A DNA stretch of 64,000 bases from Imperialibacter sp040222815 (GTDB lineage Bacteria; Bacteroidota; Bacteroidia; Cytophagales; Cyclobacteriaceae). Positions 1 through 8,766 of this stretch are shown here, in pieces. Both the position numbers and the translations under genes were made by a program. The notes under the pieces were generated by a model that was not told the DNA's origin, did no database searches, and saw only the letters and a program-made list of their open reading frames with translations. Within the stretch, counting starts at the first letter, position 1. The number at the start of each line of letters is the position of its first letter. The DNA lies in assembly GCF_040222815.1 (NCBI RefSeq), contig NZ_JAVKCH010000019.1, positions 186,001 to 250,000 on the forward strand, given 5' to 3'.

Positions 1-52
1 TCAGGTCTTTGGCTACTTTAGGTTTCTTTTTTTCGGTTTCTTTCTTGCTCAT
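1..52 (-). CDS. 5' end of an unidentified gene running off the left edge
   Basis: Only the first 17 codons are present, starting MSKKETEKKKPKVAKDL. The reading frame opens with ATG at 52-50 and shares the four bases ATGA with the stop of gltX, so it is very probably the next, translationally coupled gene of the gltX operon. The N-terminus is very rich in Lys and Glu and has no signal peptide, which suggests a soluble cytoplasmic protein. The function cannot be told from this piece. Confidence 0.6.
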   Translation of the reverse strand, partial: MSKKETEKKKPKVAKDL

Positions 53-1599
53 GCTTGTGTGCTTTGTCCTCCTAATATAACGATAGCCGAGTCAATTCGT
101 TTAGCAGTTTCTTTGGCGCCAAGTATTTCTATGATGGCCATAAGGTCCGGCCCGCCGCCTTGCCCGGTAATTGACAGCCTTAGGGGTTGCATATATTTGC
201 CCATTTTCAACCCTTTGGTAGCAAAGAAATTTTCTATCGTGTCATGAGCGGTTGTGGCGCTAACGGTGTCTTCAAGTTGGGAAATACCCTTTGATAAATC
301 CTGAAGTAAAGCTGCCACATCTGAGTTCCACTTCTTTTCAACAACCTGCTGGTCGTAAGTGGTTGGGGCTTCAAAAAAGAACCTGCCCTGTTCCCATAGT
401 TCCTGTGGAAAAGAGACTCTCTCCCTTAGCACTTCGCAAATCCTGATTGTGTTTTCTGAGGAAGCTTTTAAACCGGCTTTTTCCAGGTCTTTTTCCAAAT
501 AAACAGCCAACTCCTCTGCAGATTTGTTTTTTATATAATGCTGGTTGAACCAGTTGGCCTTGTCGATGTCGAATTTAGCTCCGGCCTTACTTATGCGCTC
601 AATGGAGAACTCCTGGATAAGTTCTTCCATGCTGAATATTTCCTTTTCGGTACCAGGGCTCCAGCCTAGCAAAGCCAAAAAGTTGATCATTGTTTCAGGC
701 AGATAGCCTTTTTCCCTGAACCCTTGGGAGAGCTCCCCAGAAACAGGGTCTGCCCAGTTGAGTGGAAAAATCGGGAAGCCAGCTTTGTCGGCGTCTCTCT
801 TGCTTAGTTTACCGTTGCCGTCTGGTTTCAGCAGCAAAGGCAGGTGAGCAAACTGAGGCATGGTGTCCTCCCAGCCAAAGTACCTGTACATCAGCACATG
901 CAGTGGTGCCGACGGCAGCCATTCTTCTCCTCTGATGACATGAGTAATCTTCATGAGATGATCGTCGACGATATTGGCCAGGTGGTAAGTGGGCATGCCG
1001 TCCGACTTCAGCAATATTTTATCATCCAGCACAGATGAATGCACAACCACCCAACCTCTTATGAGGTCATGAAACCTTATGTCTTCTTTGCGAGGCACCA
1101 TCAAACGAACTACATACGGATCACCGTTGGCAAGCCTTGCTTTTACCTCAGCCTCTGGAAGTGTAAGGGAGTTCTGCATGGTGTTGCGGGTCACGGCGTT
1201 GTACTGCTGGTTGGCTACCTTGGCAGCTTTCAGCTTTTCCCGCATAGCGTCGAGCTCCTCCGAGGTGTCGAAGGCGTAGTAGGCCTTTCCTTCGTCGATT
1301 AGCTGCTGGGCATACTGCGCATAGATGTCTTTCCTTTCAGATTGCCTGTAGGGGGCGTGGGGGCCTCCGGTTAATGGGCCTTCGTCTATCTCTATACCCA
1401 CCCACTTTAGCGATTCTAAAATATATGCTTCGGCGCCTGGCACAAACCTCGACTGGTCGGTGTCTTCTATGCGCAAAAGCATCGTGCCGCTGTTTTTTCT
1501 GGCGAAGAGGTAGTTATAAAGAGCGGTTCTAACGCCTCCGATGTGGAGGGCTCCGGTGGGGCTTGGAGCGAAACGAACCCTAACTTCTGAATTGTTCAT
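49..1599 (-). CDS. gltX: Glutamyl-tRNA synthetase
   Basis: Class I aminoacyl-tRNA synthetase that charges tRNA-Glu in the cytoplasm. The 516 residues fit the family. The N-terminal Rossmann fold opens with RFAPSPTGALHIGG (HIGH-type motif at about residues 19-22), and the second ATP-binding signature is KLSKR at about 264-268 (KMSKS class). The C-terminal third is the helical anticodon-binding part. The start overlaps the stop of the upstream small membrane protein gene by ATGA (1596-1599), and its own stop overlaps the next start in the same way, so it is inside a tightly coupled operon. Whether the enzyme discriminates between tRNA-Glu and tRNA-Gln cannot be judged here. Confidence 0.97.
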   Translation of the reverse strand: MNNSEVRVRFAPSPTGALHIGGVRTALYNYLFARKNSGTMLLRIEDTDQSRFVPGAEAYILESLKWVGIEIDEGPLTGGPHAPYRQSERKDIYAQYAQQLIDEGKAYYAFDTSEELDAMREKLKAAKVANQQYNAVTRNTMQNSLTLPEAEVKARLANGDPYVVRLMVPRKEDIRFHDLIRGWVVVHSSVLDDKILLKSDGMPTYHLANIVDDHLMKITHVIRGEEWLPSAPLHVLMYRYFGWEDTMPQFAHLPLLLKPDGNGKLSKRDADKAGFPIFPLNWADPVSGELSQGFREKGYLPETMINFLALLGWSPGTEKEIFSMEELIQEFSIERISKAGAKFDIDKANWFNQHYIKNKSAEELAVYLEKDLEKAGLKASSENTIRICEVLRERVSFPQELWEQGRFFFEAPTTYDQQVVEKKWNSDVAALLQDLSKGISQLEDTVSATTAHDTIENFFATKGLKMGKYMQPLRLSITGQGGGPDLMAIIEILGAKETAKRIDSAIVILGGQSTQA

Positions 1600-2057
1600 G
1601 TTAACTTATCAAGTACTTGGTAAAGTGCTTTTTGTGTTTGTTTCAAATGGACGTCAAAGTTAGCCAATGCTATCAGATAATTGGCAATGCAGCCTGCCAA
1701 AGAAAGACAACCGTAGAGGTAATTTTTGGCTGGCCCCAGGAAAATAAGTGTGAGTAGAAAAGTCAACAGGCACCAGAAAACCAGAAAGAAACGGGTGCTG
1801 GGGAAAAGGCGATACTTTACCTGAATCAGCGAGCCTGTCGAAGTCTGATCGACAACACCCTCTGCCAATGGAATGAAATTTTGAGGCTTGGCTACGTTGA
1901 CCGAAACCCGGAATGATTTTTCGTAGACAAGGCCGGTAAATGCAAAGTCTTTTCCGGCGCTTGCCTCGGATTTGGTCTCCGTTTTTAAAAGAGCGATGAT
2001 GCTGGCGGCTTTGGCCGATGAAACAATAGTGTCTCTTTCAAAAGGGGCTAACCTCAT
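1596..2057 (-). CDS. Small two-TM membrane protein of unknown function
   Basis: A 153-residue protein that I do not recognise. Residues 1-85 are soluble and look beta-rich. Two hydrophobic segments follow (about residues 89-107 and 113-131), then a short charged tail. The pattern of a short soluble domain before two membrane helices recurs in uncharacterised Bacteroidota proteins, but no named family can be assigned. Its start overlaps the ridA stop by ATGA (2054-2057), and its stop overlaps the gltX start likewise, so it is surely translated with them. Confidence 0.75.
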   Translation of the reverse strand: MRLAPFERDTIVSSAKAASIIALLKTETKSEASAGKDFAFTGLVYEKSFRVSVNVAKPQNFIPLAEGVVDQTSTGSLIQVKYRLFPSTRFFLVFWCLLTFLLTLIFLGPAKNYLYGCLSLAGCIANYLIALANFDVHLKQTQKALYQVLDKLT

Positions 2058-2437
2058 GCATCAATGCCGGCAATCAGGGAAATCTCAACCAGGGCGTCTT
2101 TGGGCAGCCTGGCCACCTCAACGGTTTCACGTGCCGGGGGCTCACTCTTGAAATAGCCTCCGTAAATCTCATTGATCACGGGAAAGTCGTTCATGTCTTT
2201 GATAAAGATGGAACACTTTAGCACCTCTGCAAATGAAAGGCCTTCCTCCAAAAGGATGGCCTTTAGGTTTTCCATCACCAATTTTGTCTGTGATTTAATA
2301 TCACCCGACTCAAACTGACCCGTAGCGGGGTTGATAGCCACTTGACCTGATACCAGCACAAGATTGCCGTATCGTACAGCCTGACTGTAAGGCCCAATAG
2401 GGGCGGGGGCATTTTTAGTGTAGACGATCTTTTTCAT
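2054..2437 (-). CDS. ridA: RidA/YjgF family enamine/imine deaminase
   Basis: 127 residues, the usual RidA length. RidA hydrolyses reactive enamine and imine intermediates, such as 2-aminoacrylate from PLP enzymes, to keto acids and ammonia. Family marks are APAPIGPYSQA near the N-terminus, SGQVAINPATG, and the key Arg at about residue 103 in PPARETVEVARLP, followed by the VEI segment. It begins 2 bases after the glmS stop and overlaps the next gene by four bases, so it is an internal operon gene. Physiological substrate is not shown by the sequence. Confidence 0.93.
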   Translation of the reverse strand: MKKIVYTKNAPAPIGPYSQAVRYGNLVLVSGQVAINPATGQFESGDIKSQTKLVMENLKAILLEEGLSFAEVLKCSIFIKDMNDFPVINEIYGGYFKSEPPARETVEVARLPKDALVEISLIAGIDA

Positions 2438-2439
2438 GC

Positions 2440-4290
2440 TTATTCAACAGTTACTGACTTGGCAAGGTTTCGTGGTTGGTCGACATTGCATCCCCTCATC
2501 ACAGCAATGTGGTACGAAAGCAACTGCAGTGGAATAACAGATACCAATGGCATCAGCGCTTCAGAAGTGTGAGGCACTTCAATGACAAAATCTGCTATCT
2601 CTTTGATGGTTTCTTCTCCTTGGGTAACAATGGCGATCACTTTTCCCTTGCGTGCTTTCACTTCCTGTATGTTGGAAACAACTTTCTCATAAGAAGAATC
2701 CCTGGTGGCAATAAATACGACCGGCATTTCTTCGTCAATCAACGCAATAGGGCCATGCTTCATTTCTGCTGCCGGGTACCCTTCTGCATGGATATAGGAA
2801 ATTTCTTTCAATTTAAGTGCCCCCTCAAGTGCTACAGGGAAATTGTAGCCACGACCCAAATAGATGAAGTTCCTGGCGTCTTTGAAAAGCGCCGATATTT
2901 CTTTGATTTGATCGTTAACATCCAGCACCTTTTTGATTTTCGCCGGTATGCTTTCAAGCTCCACAAGCAATTCATGGTATTTGCTTTCAGTAATCGTGCC
3001 TTTGCGATGAGCGATCCGCAATGCCATCATAATAAGGACAGTCAGCTGGGCTGTAAAGGCTTTGGTACTGGCAACACCAATCTCAGGGCCGGCATGCAAA
3101 TAGGCTCCTTCATGAGTTATTCTCGAAATGGATGAACCTACCGCATTAACTACTCCAAGAATAATGGCACCTTTAGATTTGGCCAGCTCAAGAGCAGCAA
3201 GTGTATCGGCCGTTTCGCCAGACTGCGAAATAGCAATGACAATATCGCCTTCGTTAATGATCGGGTTCCTGTAACGGAACTCAGAAGCATATTCGACCTC
3301 TACCGGAATGCGGCAAAAATCTTCAATAATGTACTCTGCCACCAACCCCGCATGCCACGAAGTGCCGCAAGCCACAATCACTATCCTTTGGGCGTTAGTG
3401 AGTGCATTGGCATACTCATGAATGCCTCCGAGCACCAGTTTGCCTTCGTCGGCCTTTAAACGACCTCTCATACAGTCAGCGATGCTATTAGGCTGTTCAA
3501 ATATTTCCTTAAGCATGAAATGCTCATAGCCACCTTTTTCGATGGCTTCAAGATTGAGGTCAAGTTCATGTACCTGAGGGTATTGCTCTACATCCTCAAG
3601 ACTTTTGATGGTCATCTGATTGCCAGTGATAACCGCCATTTCTTCATCTTTCAAATACACCACCTTCTTGGTGTATTCTACGATCGGCGTCGCATCGGAG
3701 GCGAGGAAGAAAGAGCCATCATCCTCTTTAATGCCGATAACAAGCGGGCTTCCTTTTCTGGCAGCAATTAAGGTGTCAGGATTATCTTTGGCGATTACTA
3801 CAATAGCGTATGCCCCTACCACTCTGGTCAGGGCAAGCCTTACGCCTTCCTCAAGAGAGCAATCTTCTGACGTAATAATATAGTCAATAAAAGACGCCAG
3901 CACCTCTGTGTCGGTTTGGCTCTCAAATGTGTAACCCTTTTTTTGCAGCTCGGTTTTTATTGCAGCGTAATTTTCAATAATGCCGTTATGCACCAGTGAA
4001 AGCCTGTCATTGTACGACTTGTGGGGGTGGGCATTGATGTCGCTGGGCTCACCGTGAGTAGCCCAACGTGTATGGCCTATGCCAACGCCAGATTTGGGGC
4101 TTTTACCGTCAATGAGGTTTTCAAGCTCTTTGACCTTGCCTTGCTTCTTATATATCTTAATGTCAGAGATGGAATTGTCGTATAATGCAACTCCAGCACT
4201 GTCGTAACCTCTGTATTCAAGTCTTTTGAGGCCTTTGATGAGAATTGGTAATGCTTGCTCTTTTCCCTTGTAGGCAACAATTCCACACAT
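2440..4290 (-). CDS. glmS: Glutamine-fructose-6-phosphate aminotransferase (isomerizing)
   Basis: Makes glucosamine-6-phosphate from fructose-6-phosphate and glutamine, the first step to UDP-GlcNAc for peptidoglycan and lipid A. The 616 residues start MCGIVAY, giving the N-terminal nucleophile Cys of the class II glutaminase domain (with RWATHG and HNGIIENY). Two SIS sugar-isomerase domains follow, with SQSGETADT and STKAFTAQ, and the C-terminus DQPRNLAKSVTVE is the standard ending. It lies 3 bases after the DUF4270 gene and 2 before ridA. No glmS ribozyme is possible upstream because the DUF4270 gene abuts it. Confidence 0.98.
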   Translation of the reverse strand: MCGIVAYKGKEQALPILIKGLKRLEYRGYDSAGVALYDNSISDIKIYKKQGKVKELENLIDGKSPKSGVGIGHTRWATHGEPSDINAHPHKSYNDRLSLVHNGIIENYAAIKTELQKKGYTFESQTDTEVLASFIDYIITSEDCSLEEGVRLALTRVVGAYAIVVIAKDNPDTLIAARKGSPLVIGIKEDDGSFFLASDATPIVEYTKKVVYLKDEEMAVITGNQMTIKSLEDVEQYPQVHELDLNLEAIEKGGYEHFMLKEIFEQPNSIADCMRGRLKADEGKLVLGGIHEYANALTNAQRIVIVACGTSWHAGLVAEYIIEDFCRIPVEVEYASEFRYRNPIINEGDIVIAISQSGETADTLAALELAKSKGAIILGVVNAVGSSISRITHEGAYLHAGPEIGVASTKAFTAQLTVLIMMALRIAHRKGTITESKYHELLVELESIPAKIKKVLDVNDQIKEISALFKDARNFIYLGRGYNFPVALEGALKLKEISYIHAEGYPAAEMKHGPIALIDEEMPVVFIATRDSSYEKVVSNIQEVKARKGKVIAIVTQGEETIKEIADFVIEVPHTSEALMPLVSVIPLQLLSYHIAVMRGCNVDQPRNLAKSVTVE

Positions 4291-4293
4291 AGC

Positions 4294-5607
4294 TTATTGT
4301 AATCTTGTATAGTAAATTTTTAACTGGATGCTGTCTTTGGGCACGACGAATCTGTTCAAGCTTGTAACATCATTGGCGCCAGGGTAAATGATCAGGTCGT
4401 TTGTATTAAATATGCTATCACGCAACGCCTGAAAGAAAAAAGTCGGCGTACTGCTATACGCCCGGGAGGCCGAGTCGTACAGTGGGAACAGGGGGCGAGG
4501 AGAACTGGGATTGCCATAGCTGACATCGCTCAGAACAACATGATTGGGGATCCTGGTGGACAGGCCAATATTTGCCCCAATTATTTTATTTGTACTATCA
4601 GCAAATATATACATAAAGCTATTTGGAGGCATGATTCGATAGTCGACCGAAGTCAATTCATCAATAGCCCCGAGCCTTATCTCAGCACGGTTGACGATAA
4701 TATTGCCCAGAGAATCCACAAACTTTCTGAACGGTCTGAGTGAAAGCTTGGTATAAATACCTGTTCCTCCCTGAAGATACATGTGACCTGATGGAGGAAT
4801 AAACTCGTCACTCTGCTCTACCAGGGCTCCCAGCTCGGTGCCTGCTCTGTCTGCGGTAACGCCGTTGTATCGTACCGTAGCGCCAAAGTTCAGCGAATAA
4901 ACCAGTGAATCAGCGCCGTCAGGTACATGATAATGAACATTTACTTTAGAGTTTTCGGGGTGGAAACCAAAAATGAGTGTATTGTCTGCCCCCGGGATCA
5001 GAGCAAAGCCTTTTATCTCATTTTCCAGCTCAGAAACTGTTGTTCCATTTCTAACAATACTAAAGAAGTTGCTGGCCCATGCCGGAGTCGCCTTTATCCT
5101 TATTACTGTGTCTTTTGTCGGCGAATAAAAGAATTTTTTGGACGCAGCCGGCGTACGTGACAGGTACTTTGTTGAGTCATCCGAATAGTAGCTAACCCCG
5201 GAATACAGTGTGTCCGATAGCTGATAAACGTTAATGGTCTGAAACGTGCTACCGTATTCGCCATAAATATAACTCAACTCAAAATCAAACATGATTGAGT
5301 CAAGAACGCCCTTGTCGTTGATGGCAATAAGCTCGCCGTTTCTCGTTACCTGCGAAAAGGACTTAGCGGTAATGTCTCCAAAGAATGGATCTTTAAACCT
5401 TCCAACGAGCAGCCTTGAGTCGTTGGTTGTATTTATACTGTCAAAAAGAATAACAGAAGATGGAAGAGTAAAAACCTCCTCATAAACACCTACATTATTT
5501 TCGTTTGGATTAAGCTCCAACCCTACTTCACTTGGGCTTTCACACCCAAAAAGCATTAGGGCTGCTCCAAAGAGCAACCCTGATGCAGTCCTACCCTGCA
5601 AGTTCAT
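4294..5607 (-). CDS. DUF4270 family lipoprotein
   Basis: 437 residues with a lipoprotein signal peptide: a short N-region, the hydrophobic stretch LLFGAALMLFG and Cys22 as the lipidation site. The opening GCESPSEVGLELNPNENN and the following segment with RLLVGRFKDPFFGDITA are typical of the Bacteroidota family DUF4270. The function is not known; the mature protein should be anchored to the outer membrane or periplasmic face. Its first 17 bases overlap the end of the GT5-like gene, and glmS follows after 3 bases. The shared operon with glmS hints at a cell-envelope link, which is inference. Confidence 0.85.
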   Translation of the reverse strand: MNLQGRTASGLLFGAALMLFGCESPSEVGLELNPNENNVGVYEEVFTLPSSVILFDSINTTNDSRLLVGRFKDPFFGDITAKSFSQVTRNGELIAINDKGVLDSIMFDFELSYIYGEYGSTFQTINVYQLSDTLYSGVSYYSDDSTKYLSRTPAASKKFFYSPTKDTVIRIKATPAWASNFFSIVRNGTTVSELENEIKGFALIPGADNTLIFGFHPENSKVNVHYHVPDGADSLVYSLNFGATVRYNGVTADRAGTELGALVEQSDEFIPPSGHMYLQGGTGIYTKLSLRPFRKFVDSLGNIIVNRAEIRLGAIDELTSVDYRIMPPNSFMYIFADSTNKIIGANIGLSTRIPNHVVLSDVSYGNPSSPRPLFPLYDSASRAYSSTPTFFFQALRDSIFNTNDLIIYPGANDVTSLNRFVVPKDSIQLKIYYTRLQ

Positions 5608-6403
5608 TATATAGATTGTAGTGTCTGTCTAAAAAGTTTTCGTCATTTTCGATAACGTTGAATTTCTTTTCTTTGGATAATTCGTTGGTTAAATTATTCA
5701 GGCTTTCGCTTTCTTCTTCTTCTGCTCTGATGACAGCGTCCGAATATTCAATACCCATCTTAATAAAACCTTCGTAATCTGCAGACTTAAGTGGATTCAA
5801 CATGCTGTCCTCGATGTCAATCATTTTCACCTTTTCAAGCAGGTTGTCCCCAAACTTGAAAGAGAAAGCGTTGTCGTATATTGTCAAGACACACTTAGCC
5901 GTCTGAAAGATGGGATCGTTCTTGTAAGTTGTTTTTACATACAACGGAATCAGGCTTGTCATCCAGTCGTTGCAGTGGATAATGTCTGGTGCCCAACCCA
6001 ATTTCTTAACCGTTTCGAGCACACCCTTGCAGAAGAAAATAGCTCTTTCATCATTATCGCTATAGAATTTATCTTCTTTGTCGTGAAACACAGACTTTCT
6101 GTGGAAGTAATCTTCATTATCGATGAAGTATACCTGTAATTTAGCGTTCGGGATAGAAGCAACCTTAATAACAAGAGGCTTCTCCTCATCTCCCACGGCG
6201 ATGTTAATGCCGGACAATCTTACTACTTCATGCAGTCTGTTTTTTCGCTCGTTGATCAACCCAAAACGTGGAACAAGAATCCTGATTTCCATGCCTCTTT
6301 CCTGCATCGCTTGCGGCAGTCTTCTCACGAATTCTGCTACTTGAGTTGTTTGAAGAAAGGGATTGATTTCGCTGGCTACGTATAGAATGCGAAGTTTTGC
6401 CAT
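5591..6403 (-). CDS. GT5 (starch/glycogen synthase) N-terminal-domain protein, half size
   Basis: 270 residues resembling the N-terminal Rossmann domain of glycogen/starch synthase: LRILYVASEINPF at the start, a loop region with RILVPRFG, and the region WAPDIIHCNDWMT that matches the GlgA DVVHAHDW segment. A full GlgA is about 480 residues with a second nucleotide-sugar-binding domain, which is absent. The usual KTGGL motif near the N-terminus is replaced by QTTQVAEF. A full glycogen synthase activity is therefore unlikely, and a binding or regulatory role is possible. First gene of the operon, divergent from panC, as seen in other Bacteroidota. Confidence 0.85.
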   Translation of the reverse strand: MAKLRILYVASEINPFLQTTQVAEFVRRLPQAMQERGMEIRILVPRFGLINERKNRLHEVVRLSGINIAVGDEEKPLVIKVASIPNAKLQVYFIDNEDYFHRKSVFHDKEDKFYSDNDERAIFFCKGVLETVKKLGWAPDIIHCNDWMTSLIPLYVKTTYKNDPIFQTAKCVLTIYDNAFSFKFGDNLLEKVKMIDIEDSMLNPLKSADYEGFIKMGIEYSDAVIRAEEEESESLNNLTNELSKEKKFNVIENDENFLDRHYNLYNELAG

Positions 6404-6442
6404 AAGAGTATTGATTTATATTTGACGGAACAAAACGAGCCA

Positions 6443-6450
6443 CAAAAGTA
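6443..6450 (-). promoter_or_regulatory. Bacteroidota -7 element for the GT5-like/glmS/gltX operon
   Basis: On the minus strand the sequence reads TACTTTTG, a match to the Bacteroidota -7 consensus TAnnTTTG. Transcription would start at about 6436, some 33 bases before the ATG at 6403. No clean TTTG -33 box was found at the right distance. It lies back to back with the panC promoter. Confidence 0.5.
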
Positions 6451-6493
6451 CAAAAAAATAACGTGCTTTCCATACATATTCCCTTTTATAACT

Positions 6494-6501
6494 TAGTTTT
6501 G
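6494..6501 (+). promoter_or_regulatory. panC: Bacteroidota -7 element for panC
   Basis: TAGTTTTG matches TAnnTTTG, with TTTC at 6467-6470 as a possible -33 box 23 bases upstream. The predicted start of transcription, about 6508, lies downstream of the GTG at 6463 and upstream of the GTG at 6532, so it decides in favour of the later panC start. Confidence 0.5.
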
Positions 6502-6531
6502 CTGCCCTTTAGCTCACTCATAATCAGTGCT

Positions 6532-7389
6532 GTGGAGATAGTAACGTCCCCTGTAGAATGTCGAAAAAAGATACTTTCTCTGACTGTGGAGGGGAAAAAC
6601 ATAGGGTTTGTTCCTACGATGGGGGCCTTGCACGATGGGCACATGGAGCTGGTCAGACAAGCAAAGTTGTCCTGTGATTTTGTTGTGGTTAGCATCTTTG
6701 TAAATCGAACACAGTTCAACAACGAAGAGGACTTCAAGAAATACCCAAAGTCATTTGATAGTGATGCAGAGAAGCTGAGGCAGTCGGGATGTGACATCGT
6801 TTTTGCGCCGGGAGATAGTGATATGTACCCGGGGACTCCTGAGGTGAAAATAACTTTCCCCCGCCTGCAAAAATCTATGGAGGGGCGCTATCGCCCGGGT
6901 CATTTTGAGGGTGTTGCCCTTGTCGTTTCGAAGCTGCTGCACGTGGTACCGGCACAAAAGGCCTTTTTCGGCAGGAAGGATTGGCAGCAGGTGCTTATTA
7001 TTAAGCAGTTGGTCAGAGATTTACACTTCTTCTCAGAAATTATTTCTGTACCGACAGTGAGAGAGCCAGATGGGTTGGCTATGTCTTCAAGAAATCAACG
7101 TTTGAGTGAGAAGGAACGATCGTTGGCGGTGATTTTCAGCAAAAGCCTGTATATGGCGAGAGAAAAACTTCTTGCGGGAGAGAGTGTAGAAGGAGCAGTT
7201 GCTTCCGTCAGGCAAGCATTTGATCGCCTGCCGGAAGCAAGACTGGAATACTTTGAAATAGCGAACCGTGAAACTTTAGAGCCTGTACAAAGTGTTGAGA
7301 CGAGTATACCTGTTTCCTTGTTCATTGCAGGGTATGTGGGGGGCGTTCGATTGATTGATAATATCTTCCTTCAGGAAGAAACTGAATAA
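6532..7389 (+). CDS. panC: Pantothenate synthetase (pantoate-beta-alanine ligase)
   Basis: Joins pantoate and beta-alanine with ATP to make pantothenate (vitamin B5, coenzyme A precursor). From GTG at 6532 the protein is 286 residues, the family norm; the open frame extends upstream to GTG 6463, but those 23 residues are not family-like and lie above the predicted promoter. Motifs: FVPTMGALHDGH (HIGH-like nucleotide binding), GRYRPGHFEGV, KAFFGRKDWQQ and MSSRNQRLS. The gene is followed after 4 bases by panD, which makes beta-alanine, so the pathway branch is together. First gene of a five-gene operon. Confidence 0.96.
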   Translation: MEIVTSPVECRKKILSLTVEGKNIGFVPTMGALHDGHMELVRQAKLSCDFVVVSIFVNRTQFNNEEDFKKYPKSFDSDAEKLRQSGCDIVFAPGDSDMYPGTPEVKITFPRLQKSMEGRYRPGHFEGVALVVSKLLHVVPAQKAFFGRKDWQQVLIIKQLVRDLHFFSEIISVPTVREPDGLAMSSRNQRLSEKERSLAVIFSKSLYMAREKLLAGESVEGAVASVRQAFDRLPEARLEYFEIANRETLEPVQSVETSIPVSLFIAGYVGGVRLIDNIFLQEETE

Positions 7390-7393
7390 GAAA

Positions 7394-7744
7394 ATGCAGA
7401 TTGAAATTCTTAAGTCAAAAATTCACAGAGTTCGAATTACTCAGGCAGAGCTTCACTATGTGGGCAGCATTACAATTGATGAAGACCTGATGAAGGCTGC
7501 CAACCTTATTGAGAATGAGAAGGTGCAGATCGTGAATGTTAACAATGGCGAACGCCTTGAAACCTATGTGATCAAGGGAGATGCCGGAAGTGGGGAGATT
7601 TGCCTCAATGGGCCGGCAGCCCGAAAGGCGCAGGTAGGCGACGTCGTAATAATCATTTCCTACTGTCACCTGGATTTTGAAGAGGCTAAAGCTTTTAAGC
7701 CGACACTCATTTTCCCTGACGACAATAACGAACTAATCAGTTGA
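7394..7744 (+). CDS. panD: Aspartate 1-decarboxylase
   Basis: Decarboxylates L-aspartate to beta-alanine for pantothenate synthesis. The protein is made as a proenzyme that self-cleaves between Gly24 and Ser25 to form a pyruvoyl group; counting from the ATG at 7394, MQIEILKSKIHRVRITQAEL is followed by HYVGS with G24-S25 exactly in place. Other family marks are LHYVGSITID, NGERLETYVI and the pair NGPAARKAQVGDVV. The length is 116 residues. An open frame begins earlier at 7355 but overlaps panC. The stop overlaps the TTG start of the next gene. Confidence 0.97.
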   Translation: MQIEILKSKIHRVRITQAELHYVGSITIDEDLMKAANLIENEKVQIVNVNNGERLETYVIKGDAGSGEICLNGPAARKAQVGDVVIIISYCHLDFEEAKAFKPTLIFPDDNNELIS

Positions 7745-8766
7745 GAAAAACTATCACCAGTGTTGTCCGATACGTTTTAACCCTCGCCCTTGCCTTTGCT
7801 CTCCTTTGGTGGCTTTTTAAGGACATCGACCTGGACGACTTCATGTCACGGCTTAACAAGGTAGAATACGGCTGGGTGTACCTGTCTATTGGCATATCTT
7901 TTTTTGGTTATTGGATTAGGGCCTACAGATGGAACCTGCTGTTCAAGTCTCTTGATGTATCGGTTAGTACTTTCAGGCTATTTTTAGCAGTCATGGTAGG
8001 TTATTTGGCCAACATGGCGTTTCCCAGGATGGGGGAGGTTAGCCGATGTGCTATCCTCAGAAGGACAGACAACATCCCCATGTCTACCTCCATAGGCACT
8101 GTGGTTACAGAGAGAGGGGTTGATCTAATCTCCCTCTTATCGGTGCTGGCAGGCGCTATGCTAGTCGAGTTTGGTAAAATATCGTCGTTGCTTGGCGATA
8201 TGTTCAGCAGACTATGGGCAGGGCTTTCGGCCACGCAGCTAATCATTACGGTGGTGATTATTGCTACAGTGGTTGTTCTTATCTATTTTATGATCAAAAG
8301 GTTTCAAAAAATGCCGGCCTTCGCAAAGCTCAAGGAATTCCTCGTCAACCTGGGCCACGGCATAGGCAGCATAACTAAACTCAAGTCGCCAACTCTTTTT
8401 GTTCTCAGTACGGTGGCCATGTGGTTGAGTTACTTTTTCATGTCTTATGTAATCATCTTTTCTATGGAGGAGACAGCATGGCTTGACTTAAAGGCAGGCT
8501 TGGTGCTGCTAGCGATGGGCGGAATTGGCATGGCCATGCCAGTTCAGGGAGGAATTGGCACATATCATGCCTTTGTGGCAGGAATTTTACTGTGGTATGG
8601 CATCGGAGAGCAAACAGGCGTATTTTTTGCTACACTGCTTCATACGTCACAGGTCGTAACCATCCTGGTGTTGGGAGGCGTATCGATTCTTGTGGCAGTG
8701 CTTTTACCAGTAAAGAACCAAATTGAAAACAGCGTCGAAAATCAAGGATCGGAAGGCGGCAAGTAG
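7741..8766 (+). CDS. Lysylphosphatidylglycerol synthase TM-region (flippase-like) integral membrane protein
   Basis: 341 residues with about eight hydrophobic segments, starting with TTG at 7741 that overlaps the panD stop (TTGA). The pattern, including RAYRWNLLFKSL near the second helix, VGYLANMAFPRMGEVSR, and GGIGMAMPVQGGIGTYH, is that of the LPG_synthase_TM family (the membrane part of MprF and of AglD2-like proteins). The soluble aminoacyl-transferase domain of MprF is missing. A role in lipid or lipid-linked sugar translocation is inferred from family only. Neighbouring rfaE2, overlapped by 44 bases, suggests an envelope connection. Confidence 0.85.
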   Translation: MRKTITSVVRYVLTLALAFALLWWLFKDIDLDDFMSRLNKVEYGWVYLSIGISFFGYWIRAYRWNLLFKSLDVSVSTFRLFLAVMVGYLANMAFPRMGEVSRCAILRRTDNIPMSTSIGTVVTERGVDLISLLSVLAGAMLVEFGKISSLLGDMFSRLWAGLSATQLIITVVIIATVVVLIYFMIKRFQKMPAFAKLKEFLVNLGHGIGSITKLKSPTLFVLSTVAMWLSYFFMSYVIIFSMEETAWLDLKAGLVLLAMGGIGMAMPVQGGIGTYHAFVAGILLWYGIGEQTGVFFATLLHTSQVVTILVLGGVSILVAVLLPVKNQIENSVENQGSEGGK

